64,000 nucleotides of DNA from Kaistia terrae. GTDB taxonomy: Bacteria; Pseudomonadota; Alphaproteobacteria; Rhizobiales; Kaistiaceae. Both the position numbers and the translations under genes were made by a program. Where the stretch lies: positions 1 through 64,000 of the forward strand of contig NZ_JAPKNH010000002.1 of the NCBI RefSeq assembly GCF_026344005.1, given 5' to 3'. Below, in pieces: positions 41,243 through 49,724 of the stretch. Below the pieces are notes generated by a model that saw only the letters and a list, made by a program, of their open reading frames with translations, made no database searches and was not told the DNA's origin. Position 1 is the first letter of the stretch, and each line of letters starts with the position of its first letter.

Positions 41243-42081
41243 CAGTGGTATTCCTCCCCGCCGGAGACGTTGATTGCCTCGGCGGTAATGTAGGCGGCGG
41301 CGTCCGAACACAGGAACGCGGCGGTTTCTGCGGTGTCGTTCGGCGTGCCGGTGCGACGCAAAGGAATTCGCGCGCGCATTTCGTCGAGATAGGCGTCGAT
41401 CGACTGGCCGCGCGCTTCCGACATGAAGCGGTTCTGCCAGGCGCCAAGGCCCGTGGTGACGTGGTTGGGGCAGATGGCGTTGACGGTGATGCCGTGTTCA
41501 CCGAGCTCCAGCGCCGCCGAGCGGGTCAGGCCGATCAGGCCGTGCTTCGAGGCAGTGTAGGCGCTGGCAAAGGCAAAGCCGGACTTTGCCGCCTGCGAAG
41601 CGATGTTGATGATCCGGCCACCCTGGCCCTGCGCGATCATCTGCCTCGCCGCATGCTTGGTCGCGAGCGCGGGGGCGCGAAGATTGACGCCAAGTACGAC
41701 GTCCCAGCTCTCAGCCTCTAGCTCGACCAGAGGCCCGAACAGATAGCCGACGCCGGCATTGTTGATCAGGATATCGAGGCGGTCGAAGTTCTCGACGGCC
41801 GCGCCAACGACACGAGCGATTGCCGCCTCGTCGAGGAGATCTCCGGTGACGGTCGCAACTTCGGCACCGTCAGCTCGGAGTTCCGCGGCGACGGCTTCGA
41901 GGTCAGTCGCCGTCCCGACGCCATGTGCTGGGGCAGCAGGGCCCGACAGCGCGCCGCGATCGTGCAGCACGATTTTCGCGCCCTGCGAGGCCAGCTTGCG
42001 CGCCATGCCCTGGCCGAGACCGCCGGGACGGCCTGCGCCGGTGATCAGGGCGACCTTTCCGGCCAATCCCCGCTCGTCCAT
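41242..42081 (-). CDS. Short-chain dehydrogenase/reductase
   Basis: A 279-residue SDR with KVALITGAGRPGGLGQGMA (cofactor loop with an unusual Pro-Gly insert), the NNAGVG motif, a catalytic Ser in IINIASQAAKSG and the Tyr-x-x-x-Lys motif YTASK. The C-terminal VTTGLGAWQNRFMSEARG segment resembles SDRs acting on small hydroxy acids or carveol-like alcohols. It overlaps its neighbours by single-base TGATG junctions on both sides, so it is tightly coupled within the 42398-38964 operon. Substrate unknown. Confidence 0.92.
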   Translation of the reverse strand: MDERGLAGKVALITGAGRPGGLGQGMARKLASQGAKIVLHDRGALSGPAAPAHGVGTATDLEAVAAELRADGAEVATVTGDLLDEAAIARVVGAAVENFDRLDILINNAGVGYLFGPLVELEAESWDVVLGVNLRAPALATKHAARQMIAQGQGGRIINIASQAAKSGFAFASAYTASKHGLIGLTRSAALELGEHGITVNAICPNHVTTGLGAWQNRFMSEARGQSIDAYLDEMRARIPLRRTGTPNDTAETAAFLCSDAAAYITAEAINVSGGEEYH

Positions 42082-42398
42082 CACGCCGCCTCGAGCGTAC
42101 GGGTCATGATGAAGGTCGGATTGTCGGCAAACGCCTGAAACTCGGCCGCGATCTTCTGCATGGTCGCGGAAGCCACGTCGGCGCCGAACTTGTCCATGTC
42201 GGCCACGTCGATGATCTCGACATAGGCGTAGGGCGGTTTCGCATCGGAGCCGAGGACGCCGGTGGTGGCATGGACGGAAAACTCGCCGATCGAGGCGAGG
42301 CCGTTGACGACCGGGATGTCCGTGGATCGAGCCCACGTCTCATAGACTTCGGGATCGACACCGGGCTTCAGATTGAACAGCACCACGATACGCGTCAC
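42081..42398 (-). CDS. Dimeric alpha/beta-barrel protein (REDY/HapK-like)
   Basis: A 105-residue small protein of the dimeric ferredoxin-like fold type with RIVVLFNLKPGVDPEVYETWA, PPYAYVEIIDVADMDKF and NPTFIMTRTL, resembling the REDY-like HapK proteins often found in catabolic clusters. GTG 42398 is the start, with GGAGG five bases upstream (another GTG at 42410 lacks one). It leads the operon with SDR, PuuE-like and MmgE/PrpD genes and is transcribed from a promoter carrying GntR operator copy 4. Function unknown; a small cyclase or isomerase role is conceivable. Confidence 0.7.
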   Translation of the reverse strand: MTRIVVLFNLKPGVDPEVYETWARSTDIPVVNGLASIGEFSVHATTGVLGSDAKPPYAYVEIIDVADMDKFGADVASATMQKIAAEFQAFADNPTFIMTRTLEAA

Positions 42399-42448
42399 GT
42401 CGACCTCCACTGCGATTAGGCGGCCTTCGCATTTCCTGGCGTTGGCCT

Positions 42449-42464
42449 ATTTGTCCGGACAAAT
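42449..42464. promoter_or_regulatory. GntR operator copy 4
   Basis: A perfect ATTTGTCCGGACAAAT palindrome in the divergent promoter region, 51 bases upstream of the minus-strand start at 42398. A minus-strand TTGACA lies at 42485-42490, so the operator overlaps the expected -10. Confidence 0.92.
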
Positions 42465-42549
42465 GTCCCGACGAGATCGCGACCTGTCAACCCGTCTATC
42501 TTATCTTTTTTCTAAGAACCGCTTGACAAGAACCGGGAGCTGAGGCGTG

Positions 42550-42565
42550 ATTTGTCCGGACAAAT
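42550..42565. promoter_or_regulatory. GntR operator copy 5
   Basis: A perfect ATTTGTCCGGACAAAT palindrome, 101 bp centre-to-centre from copy 4 and 26 bases before the plus-strand start at 42592. A plus-strand TTGACA lies at 42523-42528, so the operator covers the -10/start region of the transporter-oxidoreductase operon. Confidence 0.92.
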
Positions 42566-42591
42566 CTATAAAAAACCGCAGGGGTCCTAAC

Positions 42592-44268
42592 ATGCTGAAG
42601 AGAAACGTGCTGCTTTCGGCTGTCGCCGCGGCAGGTCTTGCTATCGCGATCGCACCAGCGTCCGCCGCCCAGCAGATCCTGGTGCTGGCCGAGGACGTTC
42701 CAGCAGGCCTCGACTATGACGGTCCGTCGGCCGCCATTCCCGCCAGCCAGCAGGGCATGGTTTCGCTGCTTGAGCCGCTGGTCGGCTATGCGGCGGGCCC
42801 GGCCAATGAATCCGGCGTCGGCATGCCCGACTTCTCCAAGATCGAGGGTCGTCTCGTCGAGCGCTGGGATTATGATCCCGCCACCCTGACGTGGACGCTG
42901 CACCTGCGCAAGGGCGTCAAGGGTTGCGACGGCGCCACCTTCGACGCCAAGGACGTCGCCTACACCTTCGCCCGCGCCAAGTCGGTCAGCGGTGCCGCTC
43001 CGATCGGCTGGTTCCTCTCCAACGTCGCCTCGATCGACGGCTTCACGCCGGCCGTCTTCGGCGATGATCCCAAGGCCAAGGAACTGGGCGACGAGGTCAA
43101 GATTATCGACGACTACACGGTGCAGATCCGGCAGTCGGAACCCAATGCGCTGTTCCTGCCGGTGCTCTCCATCTTCGGCCTGCTCGTCTACGACAAGGAG
43201 ACGATGGAGAAGCATGCGACCGAGAAGGACCCCTGGTCGCACGATTACGCCAACAGCGTGAACGCGCCGGGCTTTGGCGCCTATTGCCTCGACAAATGGA
43301 CGAAAAACCAGGAAATCACCTACAAGGCCAATCCGGATTATTACCGGGGCAAGCCGGCGATCGATAAGGTCTCCGTCCGCCGCGTGCCGCAGTCATCGAA
43401 CCGCGTCGTCGTTCTGCGCACCGGCCAGGCCCAGCTCGCCACCGGCATGACGCCGAAAGAGTTCGACAGCCTGCGCACTGCCAAGGGCGTCGCAGTCGGC
43501 GGCGTTACCGGCAACGAGAACCTGTTCGTCCATATGAACTTCAAATCGAAGCCGTTCGATGATCCGAAGGTTCGGCAGGCGATCGCGCACGCCATTCCCT
43601 TTGAGCAGATCATCAAGACGGGCTATTTCGGCCAGGCCAACCAGTGGAACGGCTCGGTTCCGAGCAGCTATCCGGGCTACAAGGCAGAAGCGGCCTTTAC
43701 CTACGATCCGGCCAAGGCCAAGGCGCTGCTCGCCGAAGCCGGCTATCCGGATGGCAAGGGCCTCGAAGCCTTCGCCGATGCATTCCAGCTCTCCTATGTG
43801 GCAGAGAAGGAATCGACGCTCGGTCCGGTCGTCAACATCATCCAGTCGTCGCTGCGCGCCGTCGGCGTGCCGGCAACGCTGAACCCGATTCCGCAGACGC
43901 AATATGGCGACCGCCAACTCGTGAAGGGCGATCTTCCGTTCGCCGTCAACGACCAGGAAAAGCCGATCGGCGTCGATGCCGGCTATGCGATCCAGCTCTT
44001 CTTCGTCTCGAAGGACAAGGGCGGGCTCAACAACATGGTCAATTACTCCAGCCCCGTCGTGGACGATCTCTGGGCCAAGGCGCGCATCGAGCCGGATGCG
44101 GCCAAGCGCACCGACATGCTCGCCCAGATCCAGGACCAGCTTACCGCTGACGTCGCCTGGCTGCCGGTGGTCGAATACAAGACCCAGTGGGCCTATTCGG
44201 ACAAGCTGAAGGGGCTGCGCTGGTATCCCGACAACGCCGTCCGCTATTTCGATCTCAGCGTTCAGTAA
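42592..44268 (+). CDS. Peptide/opine-type ABC transporter substrate-binding protein (SBP_bac_5)
   Basis: A 558-residue exported binding protein with a signal peptide (about residues 1-25, cleavage after ASA) and SBP_bac_5 landmarks: LTWTLHLRKGVKGCDGATFDAKDVAYTFARA, MNFKSKPFDDPKVRQAIAHAI, and YDPAKAKALLAEAGYPDG. Such proteins bind peptides, opines, glycosides or other amphiphilic compounds. It is the first gene of the plus-strand operon ending at 55108. AGGGG precedes ATG 42592; operator copy 5 is in its promoter. A strong stem-loop follows. Confidence 0.93.
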   Translation: MLKRNVLLSAVAAAGLAIAIAPASAAQQILVLAEDVPAGLDYDGPSAAIPASQQGMVSLLEPLVGYAAGPANESGVGMPDFSKIEGRLVERWDYDPATLTWTLHLRKGVKGCDGATFDAKDVAYTFARAKSVSGAAPIGWFLSNVASIDGFTPAVFGDDPKAKELGDEVKIIDDYTVQIRQSEPNALFLPVLSIFGLLVYDKETMEKHATEKDPWSHDYANSVNAPGFGAYCLDKWTKNQEITYKANPDYYRGKPAIDKVSVRRVPQSSNRVVVLRTGQAQLATGMTPKEFDSLRTAKGVAVGGVTGNENLFVHMNFKSKPFDDPKVRQAIAHAIPFEQIIKTGYFGQANQWNGSVPSSYPGYKAEAAFTYDPAKAKALLAEAGYPDGKGLEAFADAFQLSYVAEKESTLGPVVNIIQSSLRAVGVPATLNPIPQTQYGDRQLVKGDLPFAVNDQEKPIGVDAGYAIQLFFVSKDKGGLNNMVNYSSPVVDDLWAKARIEPDAAKRTDMLAQIQDQLTADVAWLPVVEYKTQWAYSDKLKGLRWYPDNAVRYFDLSVQ

Positions 44269-44275
44269 TCCGGAC

Positions 44276-44301
44276 GAGGCAGGCCGGTTCCGGCCTGCCT
44301 C
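44276..44301 (+). terminator. Intercistronic stem-loop after binding-protein gene
   Basis: A perfect 11 bp stem GAGGCAGGCCG/CGGCCTGCCTC with a 4-base loop, followed by CTTTCCC. This is the strongest of the post-binding-protein hairpins in the window and may give partial termination before the permease genes. Confidence 0.7.
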
Positions 44302-44322
44302 TTTCCCGCCGAGGGTCGGCCC

Positions 44323-45351
44323 GTGTTGTTTCGATATATCTCCAAGCGCTTCGCTGTCGGGCTGATCCAGCTCATCGGGCTGACGATTGCGGTGTTCTTC
44401 CTGATCCGCCTGTTGCCCGCCGATCCCGTCTCTCGTCTCGTCGGCATGAATTCGAGCGCCGAGGCCTATGCGCAGGCCGCCAAGCAGCTCGGCGTCGACC
44501 GGCCGCTTCTGGCGCAGCTTGCCACCTATCTCGGTTTTCAACCGGACATCGCGCCCGGATTGCTGCAGGGTTCGCTCGGCGTCTCCTGGGTCACCGGCAC
44601 TCCGGTCACCACTGAGATCGCCGCCTATCTTCCTGTCACCATCGAGTTGGTGACGCTGAGCTTCATCCTGGCGCTGGCCGTCGCCGTGCCGATTGGCATG
44701 TTCGGCGCGCTCAATCCCGGCGGCAAGGCGGACAAGGGCGTCTTCGTCTATTCGCTGTTCGCCGGCTCGCAGCCAGAATTCTGGTGGGGCCTGCTGTTCG
44801 TCTACCTGTTCTTCTTCCAGCTCGGCATTGCCCCGGCGCCGCTTGGCCGTCTGTCGCCGATGTCGAGCCCGCCGGATGTCGTCACCGGTTTCATGACCAT
44901 CGATGCGCTGATCGCGGGCCAGTTCGATATCTTCGTCGAGGCGCTGCATCACCTGATGCTGCCGGTCTTCACCATGGCCTTTATCCTCTCCGGTCCGATC
45001 ATCAAGATGGTCCGGCAGAACATGGCCCGCGCGCTGCAGTCCGACTTCGTGCTCTACGCCAATTGCGCCGGCCTGCCGAGGGCGCGCGTCGCCCGCTATG
45101 CGCTGCGCGCCGCCATGGCGCCGTCGATGACGCTGATCGGCATCCTCTACGGCTTCATGCTGAGCGGCGCGGTGCTGACGGAGAGCGTCTTCTCGCTCGG
45201 CGGCATCGGCCAATACGCGATCAGCGCCGTGCTCAACTACGACTATCCCGCGATCCAGGCCGTCGTTCTGGTGATTACCGCCATCTCGCTCGTCGTTTAT
45301 CTCGCGCTGGATCTGATCCACGCCGCGATCGACCCCCGGATTGCCTATTGA
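44323..45351 (+). CDS. Dpp/Opp-type ABC transporter permease, DppB-like
   Basis: A 342-residue inner-membrane protein. It has an N-terminal membrane anchor (FLIRLLPADPVSRLVG) as in DppB permeases and a later membrane domain with the EAA-type loop CAGLPRARVARYALRAAM. GTG 44323 is preceded by GAGGG. The stop overlaps the next permease start by one base (TGATG). It forms the heterodimeric channel with the DppC-like neighbour. Confidence 0.93.
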   Translation: MLFRYISKRFAVGLIQLIGLTIAVFFLIRLLPADPVSRLVGMNSSAEAYAQAAKQLGVDRPLLAQLATYLGFQPDIAPGLLQGSLGVSWVTGTPVTTEIAAYLPVTIELVTLSFILALAVAVPIGMFGALNPGGKADKGVFVYSLFAGSQPEFWWGLLFVYLFFFQLGIAPAPLGRLSPMSSPPDVVTGFMTIDALIAGQFDIFVEALHHLMLPVFTMAFILSGPIIKMVRQNMARALQSDFVLYANCAGLPRARVARYALRAAMAPSMTLIGILYGFMLSGAVLTESVFSLGGIGQYAISAVLNYDYPAIQAVVLVITAISLVVYLALDLIHAAIDPRIAY

Positions 45352-46253
45352 TGTCCAGCCAGCACGCTCTCTCCCAGTCAGACCTTCTGCCGCGCCGACG
45401 TCGCGACTGGCTGTTCGGCCTCGGCCTGACGATCGTCATCATCGTCGTCGCGCTCGCTGTCGTCGGACCCTATATCGGGCCCTATGACCCCACGCTGACG
45501 ACGCCCAATGTATCGGTGCCGCCGCCGTCGCTTTCCGAGATCCCCGGCCTGTTCAGTGCCTGGATCTCCGGCACGCTCGAAGCGCCGCCGAACTGGATGG
45601 GCACGGATGCCTCCGGCTTCGACGTTTTCTCCCGCGTCATCGCCGCGCCGCGCACCGATCTCGTCATCGCGCTGGTCGCCAACGGTCTTTCGCTGCTGCT
45701 GGGTGTCTTCCTCGGCCTGATCGCGGGCTATTACCGCAACACGGCGACCGAGCTGATGATGCGCGTCTCCGACGTCATGCAATCCTTCCCGGTGTTCATC
45801 TCGGCGATGGTGCTGGTGGCGCTGGCCGGGCGTTCGACCACCAACATCGTCATCGCGCTCGCCTTCGTCTACACGCCGATCTATGTCCGCCTGACCCGTG
45901 CCGAGGTGATGAGCCAGAAGGTGCGCGGCTTCGTCGAGGCGGCGCGGGCGCTCGGCAATACCGAGCTCAGCATCGCCATCCGCCACGTCCTGCCCAATTC
46001 GCTGACGCCGGCGCTGATTCAGGCCTCCGTCACCATCGGCTTCGCCATCCTGCTCACCGCCGGCCTCTCCTTCGTCGGCGCCGGCGTGCGTCCGCCCACC
46101 CCGGAATGGGGACTGATGATCTCGACGGGCGCGAACCAGATCATCCTGGGCGAATGGTGGCCGTCCGTCTTCCCCGGCATTGCGATTTCCCTGACCGTGT
46201 TCGGCTTCGCCGTGCTCGGCAACGCCCTGGAGCGCCGCTATGACGCGTCTTGA
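45351..46253 (+). CDS. Dpp/Opp-type ABC transporter permease, DppC-like
   Basis: A 300-residue membrane protein. A first membrane segment is followed by the periplasmic DASGFDVFSRVI element typical of DppC, then the EAA loop FVEAARALGNTELSIAIRHVLPNSL. It overlaps the end of the DppB-like gene and itself extends 14 bases into the fused ATPase gene. It pairs with the permease encoded upstream. Confidence 0.93.
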   Translation: MSSQHALSQSDLLPRRRRDWLFGLGLTIVIIVVALAVVGPYIGPYDPTLTTPNVSVPPPSLSEIPGLFSAWISGTLEAPPNWMGTDASGFDVFSRVIAAPRTDLVIALVANGLSLLLGVFLGLIAGYYRNTATELMMRVSDVMQSFPVFISAMVLVALAGRSTTNIVIALAFVYTPIYVRLTRAEVMSQKVRGFVEAARALGNTELSIAIRHVLPNSLTPALIQASVTIGFAILLTAGLSFVGAGVRPPTPEWGLMISTGANQIILGEWWPSVFPGIAISLTVFGFAVLGNALERRYDAS

Positions 46254-48114
46254 GGCTGCCGCCCTTCAGGCCTCTTCGATGATCGAGCCGACCACCGCGC
46301 GAACCGTTCTCTCGGTCGAGAACCTCGTTGTCGGCTATCCCGTCGATGGCCGCATGATCAAGCCGGTCGACGGGCTCTCCTTCAAGGTGCGCGAGCGCGA
46401 GGTGGTCGGGCTGATCGGCGATGCCGGCAGCGGCAAGTCGACCGCCGCACTGGCGCTGCTCGGTCTCGCTCGTGCGCCCGGTAAGATCCTGGGCGGCAAG
46501 GTCGAGTTCGACGGCCGTGACCTGCTCAAGCTTCCCGACGCCGAGATCCGCGCAATTCGGGGCCGCGACATCGGAATCATCGTGCAGAACCCGCGTTCCT
46601 CGCTCAATCCGATGCTCCGGATCGGCAAGCAGATCGGCTATGCCTATCAGGCGCACAACGCTGCTTCGGGACAGCAACTGCGGCGCAAGGCGATCGACAT
46701 GCTGCGCATGGTCGGCATCAACGATCCCGAGCGCCGGGCCGATTCCTACGCGCATGAGCTTTCCGGCGGCATGGCGCAACGCGCGCTGATCGCCATGGCG
46801 CTGTCGTCGAAGCCGAAGCTGCTGATCGCCGACGAGCCGACCAGCGGCCTCGACGTGACGATCCAGGCGCAGTTCCTCGACGAGATGTGGAACACGGTGC
46901 AGCAGACGGGGTCGGCCATCCTGCTGATCACCCAGGAGCTCGGCACGCTCGCCAATTACTGCGACCGCGTGCTGGTGCTGCATGAGGGACGGATCGTCGA
47001 GGACGCGCCGGTGCGCGAATTCTTCGCCAATCCGCAGCATCCCTACAGCCAGCAGATCCTGAAGCTGCAGCGCGAGCGGGGCTCGTCGCTGGGCCTGGAA
47101 TTGCCGGAAGGTGGCGTCAAGCCGCTGCTCCAGACAAGGGACCTGCGCAAGACCTTCGCGGTCCAGCATACCAAGAAGACGATCCAGGCCGTCGACAAGG
47201 TCTCGCTTTCCATCGGGCGGGGCGAGACGCTCGGCCTGGTCGGCGAGAGCGGCTCCGGCAAGACCACGGTCGGCCGCTGCCTGCTGCGCCTGCTCGAACC
47301 CACCTCCGGATCCGTCGTCTTCGACGGCGAGGATCTGGTGAAGCTGCCGCCGAACGACATGCGGCGCTATCGCTCCAAATTGCAGATCGTCTTCCAGGAT
47401 CCGTTCGACAGCCTCAATCCGCGCTGGACGATCCGCCGGATCCTGTGCGAGCCGCTCGACCTGCATTCGAACCTCTCGGCGGCTGACAAGAACAAGCGGG
47501 CCGAAGAGCTCATCGATCTCGTCGACCTCGATCGAACCCTGCTCGACCGCAAGCCGCGCGGCCTCGGCGCCGGAGCGCTCCAGCGCATCAACATCGCCCG
47601 GGCGCTTGCCTGCAATCCCGAGTTCATCGTGCTCGACGAGCCGACCTCGGTGCTGTCGCCGCGCGCCCGTGTCGGGCTGATCGAACTGCTGGTCCGCCTG
47701 CAGAAGGAACTCGGCATCAGCTATCTGTTCATCAGCCATGACCTGACCACGGTCCGCTATCTCTGCCACAAGGTCTCGGTCATGTATCTCGGCCAGATCG
47801 TCGAGACCGGCACGGTCGAGCAGGTGTTCTCCCGCCCGCAGCATCCCTATTCGCAGGCGCTTCTCTCCGCGCATCTGTTCCCCGATCCGACCAATCGCCG
47901 CGTCGACAAGGTCATTCCCGCGGCGCTCGAGGGCGAGATCCCGAGCCCGATCGACCTGCCGATCGGCTGCTATCTGGCCTCGCGCTGCCCGCATGTCGTG
48001 GAGGCCTGCCGGTCGACACCGCAGACGCTGGAACCTGTCGATACCGGCCAGGAGGTGCGCTGCTGGCGCGCAGCCGCCGGCGAGATCACCGCATTCAAAG
48101 GAGCGCACGCATGA
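46240..48114 (+). CDS. Fused Opp/Dpp ABC transporter ATPase with two NBDs, asymmetric sites
   Basis: A 624-residue fusion of the usual DppD and DppF ATPases. NBD1 has Walker A GDAGSGKST, signature LSGGM, Walker B IADEPTSGLD, but its H-loop His is Gln232 (LITQELG). NBD2 has Walker A GESGSGKTT, Walker B VLDEPTS, intact His (ISHDLTT), but its signature is LGAGALQ (442-448) and its D-loop reads SVLSP. ATP site 1 (NBD1 Walkers with NBD2 signature) is therefore degenerate and site 2 canonical. The C-terminus ends with the oligopeptide-transporter CPHVVEAC segment. It overlaps the GMC gene by ATGA. Confidence 0.95.
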   Translation: MTRLEAAALQASSMIEPTTARTVLSVENLVVGYPVDGRMIKPVDGLSFKVREREVVGLIGDAGSGKSTAALALLGLARAPGKILGGKVEFDGRDLLKLPDAEIRAIRGRDIGIIVQNPRSSLNPMLRIGKQIGYAYQAHNAASGQQLRRKAIDMLRMVGINDPERRADSYAHELSGGMAQRALIAMALSSKPKLLIADEPTSGLDVTIQAQFLDEMWNTVQQTGSAILLITQELGTLANYCDRVLVLHEGRIVEDAPVREFFANPQHPYSQQILKLQRERGSSLGLELPEGGVKPLLQTRDLRKTFAVQHTKKTIQAVDKVSLSIGRGETLGLVGESGSGKTTVGRCLLRLLEPTSGSVVFDGEDLVKLPPNDMRRYRSKLQIVFQDPFDSLNPRWTIRRILCEPLDLHSNLSAADKNKRAEELIDLVDLDRTLLDRKPRGLGAGALQRINIARALACNPEFIVLDEPTSVLSPRARVGLIELLVRLQKELGISYLFISHDLTTVRYLCHKVSVMYLGQIVETGTVEQVFSRPQHPYSQALLSAHLFPDPTNRRVDKVIPAALEGEIPSPIDLPIGCYLASRCPHVVEACRSTPQTLEPVDTGQEVRCWRAAAGEITAFKGAHA

Positions 48115-49724
48115 CCGAGACCATCGATGACGTCGTCATCGTCGGCGCGGGCGCGAGCGGCGCGGCCGTGGCCTGGCGTCTGGCGCGCGCGGGCCTGAAG
48201 GTTACCTGCCTCGAGCAGGGCGACTGGGTGCGCTATGACGAGGTGCCGAGCTTCCGTACCGATTGGGAAGTGGCGCGCCAGACCAGCCACCACCCTAATC
48301 CGAACGTGCGTCAGAACCCCGTCGATTATCCCGTCGATGACAGCGAGGCGGCGATCAAGCCGTTCCTCTACAATGCGGTCGGCGGCTCGACCATTCTCTG
48401 GGGCGCGCATTTCCCACGCTTCCGCCCGTCCGACTTCCGGGTGAAAACGCTCGACGGCGTCGGCGACGACTGGCCGATCTCCTACGAGGATCTCGCGCCC
48501 TACTACGAAGAAAACGACCGGATGATGGGCGTTTCCGGCATGGCTGGCGACCCCGGCAATCCGCCGCGCCTCGCCCGCCAGATGCCGCCGCTGCCGCTGG
48601 GTCGGGGCGGCGAACGCATGGCCGGCGCTTTCGACCGGCTCGGCTGGCACTGGTGGCCCTGCGATGTCGCGATCAACTCGAAGCCCTATGGCGAGGGACG
48701 TGGCGGCTGCAACAATTGCGGCCCGTGCGACCTCGGCTGCCCGAGCGGCGCGCGCTCCTCGTCCGACGTCACCTACTGGCCGCAGGCGATCCGGGCCGGG
48801 GCGAAGCTGGTCACCGGCGCACGCGTCTTCGAGATCGAGACCGACAACCAGGGCCGCGCCACGGGCGTTGCCTATTACGACCGCGACGGCATCGCCCGCC
48901 GCCACAAGGCGCATGTCGTGACGCTCGCCGCCAACGGCCTCGGCACGGCGCGGCTGATGCTTCTGTCGAAATCGAAGCGCTTTCCGAACGGCATCGCCAA
49001 CGACACGGACCTCGTCGGCCGCCGCCTCATGCATCACCCGACGGGCATGGTGACCGGCACCTTCGACGAGGCGATCGACGGCTATGCCGGACCGTTCGCC
49101 GTGTCGATCCTTTGCCAGCATTTCTATGAGACGGATGCCGCGCGCGGTTTCGTTCGCGGCTATCAGATGCAGCTCGTGCGCTCCAATGGTCCCGTCGGCA
49201 CGGCAGTTGGTGGCTACCTGCCGCGCGTGCCCTGGGGCGAGCGCCATCACGAGACGTTCCGCAACACCTTTGCCCGTACGGCAAGCCTGACGGTGACGAC
49301 GGAAGACCTGCCGCGCCTTGACAACCGCGTCACGCTGTCCGACACGCTCGCCGACCGTTGGGGAATTCCCGCGCCAAAGATGACCTACAGCCTCGACCAG
49401 AACACAAGGGACATGATCGAGCACGGCATCGGCAGCGCCACGCGTGCCTTCGAGGAAGCCGGGGCCGTCGCGGTCCGGGCCGAACGGCTGGTCGTCAATG
49501 CCGGTTTCCATCTGCTCGGCACCGCCTGCATGGGCTCGGACCCGGACGCCAGCGTCGTCGACGGCGATTGCCGCGCCCATGGCGTGCCCAATCTGATGAT
49601 CGTCGATGGCGCCGTCTTCACGACCTCGGCGGCGCTGAACCCAACGCCGACAATCCAGGCCCTGGCGCTCCGGGCGGCGGATCGCCTGATCGCGGCGCGC
49701 CGCGGCGTCGAGGTGGCGGCATGA
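48111..49724 (+). CDS. GMC-family oxidoreductase with Cys-x2-Cys-x2-Cys-x3-Cys motif
   Basis: A 537-residue flavoprotein with FAD-binding VVIVGAGASGAAVAWRLARAG, VGGSTILWGAHFPRF and a C-terminal NAGFHLLGTACMGSD...NLMIVDGAVFTTSAALNPT as in gluconate/glucose/sorbitol dehydrogenase large subunits. Cys200, 203, 206 and 210 form CNNCGPCDLGCP, a ferredoxin-like cluster motif comparable to the Fe-S site of FAD-glucose dehydrogenases. No signal peptide is visible. The next gene (ATGA overlap) encodes a small subunit, so this is probably a two-subunit alcohol or polyol dehydrogenase feeding the electron chain. Confidence 0.9.
   Translation: MTETIDDVVIVGAGASGAAVAWRLARAGLKVTCLEQGDWVRYDEVPSFRTDWEVARQTSHHPNPNVRQNPVDYPVDDSEAAIKPFLYNAVGGSTILWGAHFPRFRPSDFRVKTLDGVGDDWPISYEDLAPYYEENDRMMGVSGMAGDPGNPPRLARQMPPLPLGRGGERMAGAFDRLGWHWWPCDVAINSKPYGEGRGGCNNCGPCDLGCPSGARSSSDVTYWPQAIRAGAKLVTGARVFEIETDNQGRATGVAYYDRDGIARRHKAHVVTLAANGLGTARLMLLSKSKRFPNGIANDTDLVGRRLMHHPTGMVTGTFDEAIDGYAGPFAVSILCQHFYETDAARGFVRGYQMQLVRSNGPVGTAVGGYLPRVPWGERHHETFRNTFARTASLTVTTEDLPRLDNRVTLSDTLADRWGIPAPKMTYSLDQNTRDMIEHGIGSATRAFEEAGAVAVRAERLVVNAGFHLLGTACMGSDPDASVVDGDCRAHGVPNLMIVDGAVFTTSAALNPTPTIQALALRAADRLIAARRGVEVAA

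Noticed and set aside
43393-45321. 642-codon minus-strand frame opposite the first Dpp-type operon.
   Set aside because: No recognisable domain and complete overlap with well-supported plus-strand genes.
46141-48108. 655-codon minus-strand frame opposite the fused ATPase.
   Set aside because: Shadow of a gene whose Walker motifs are unmistakable; no domain in the translation.
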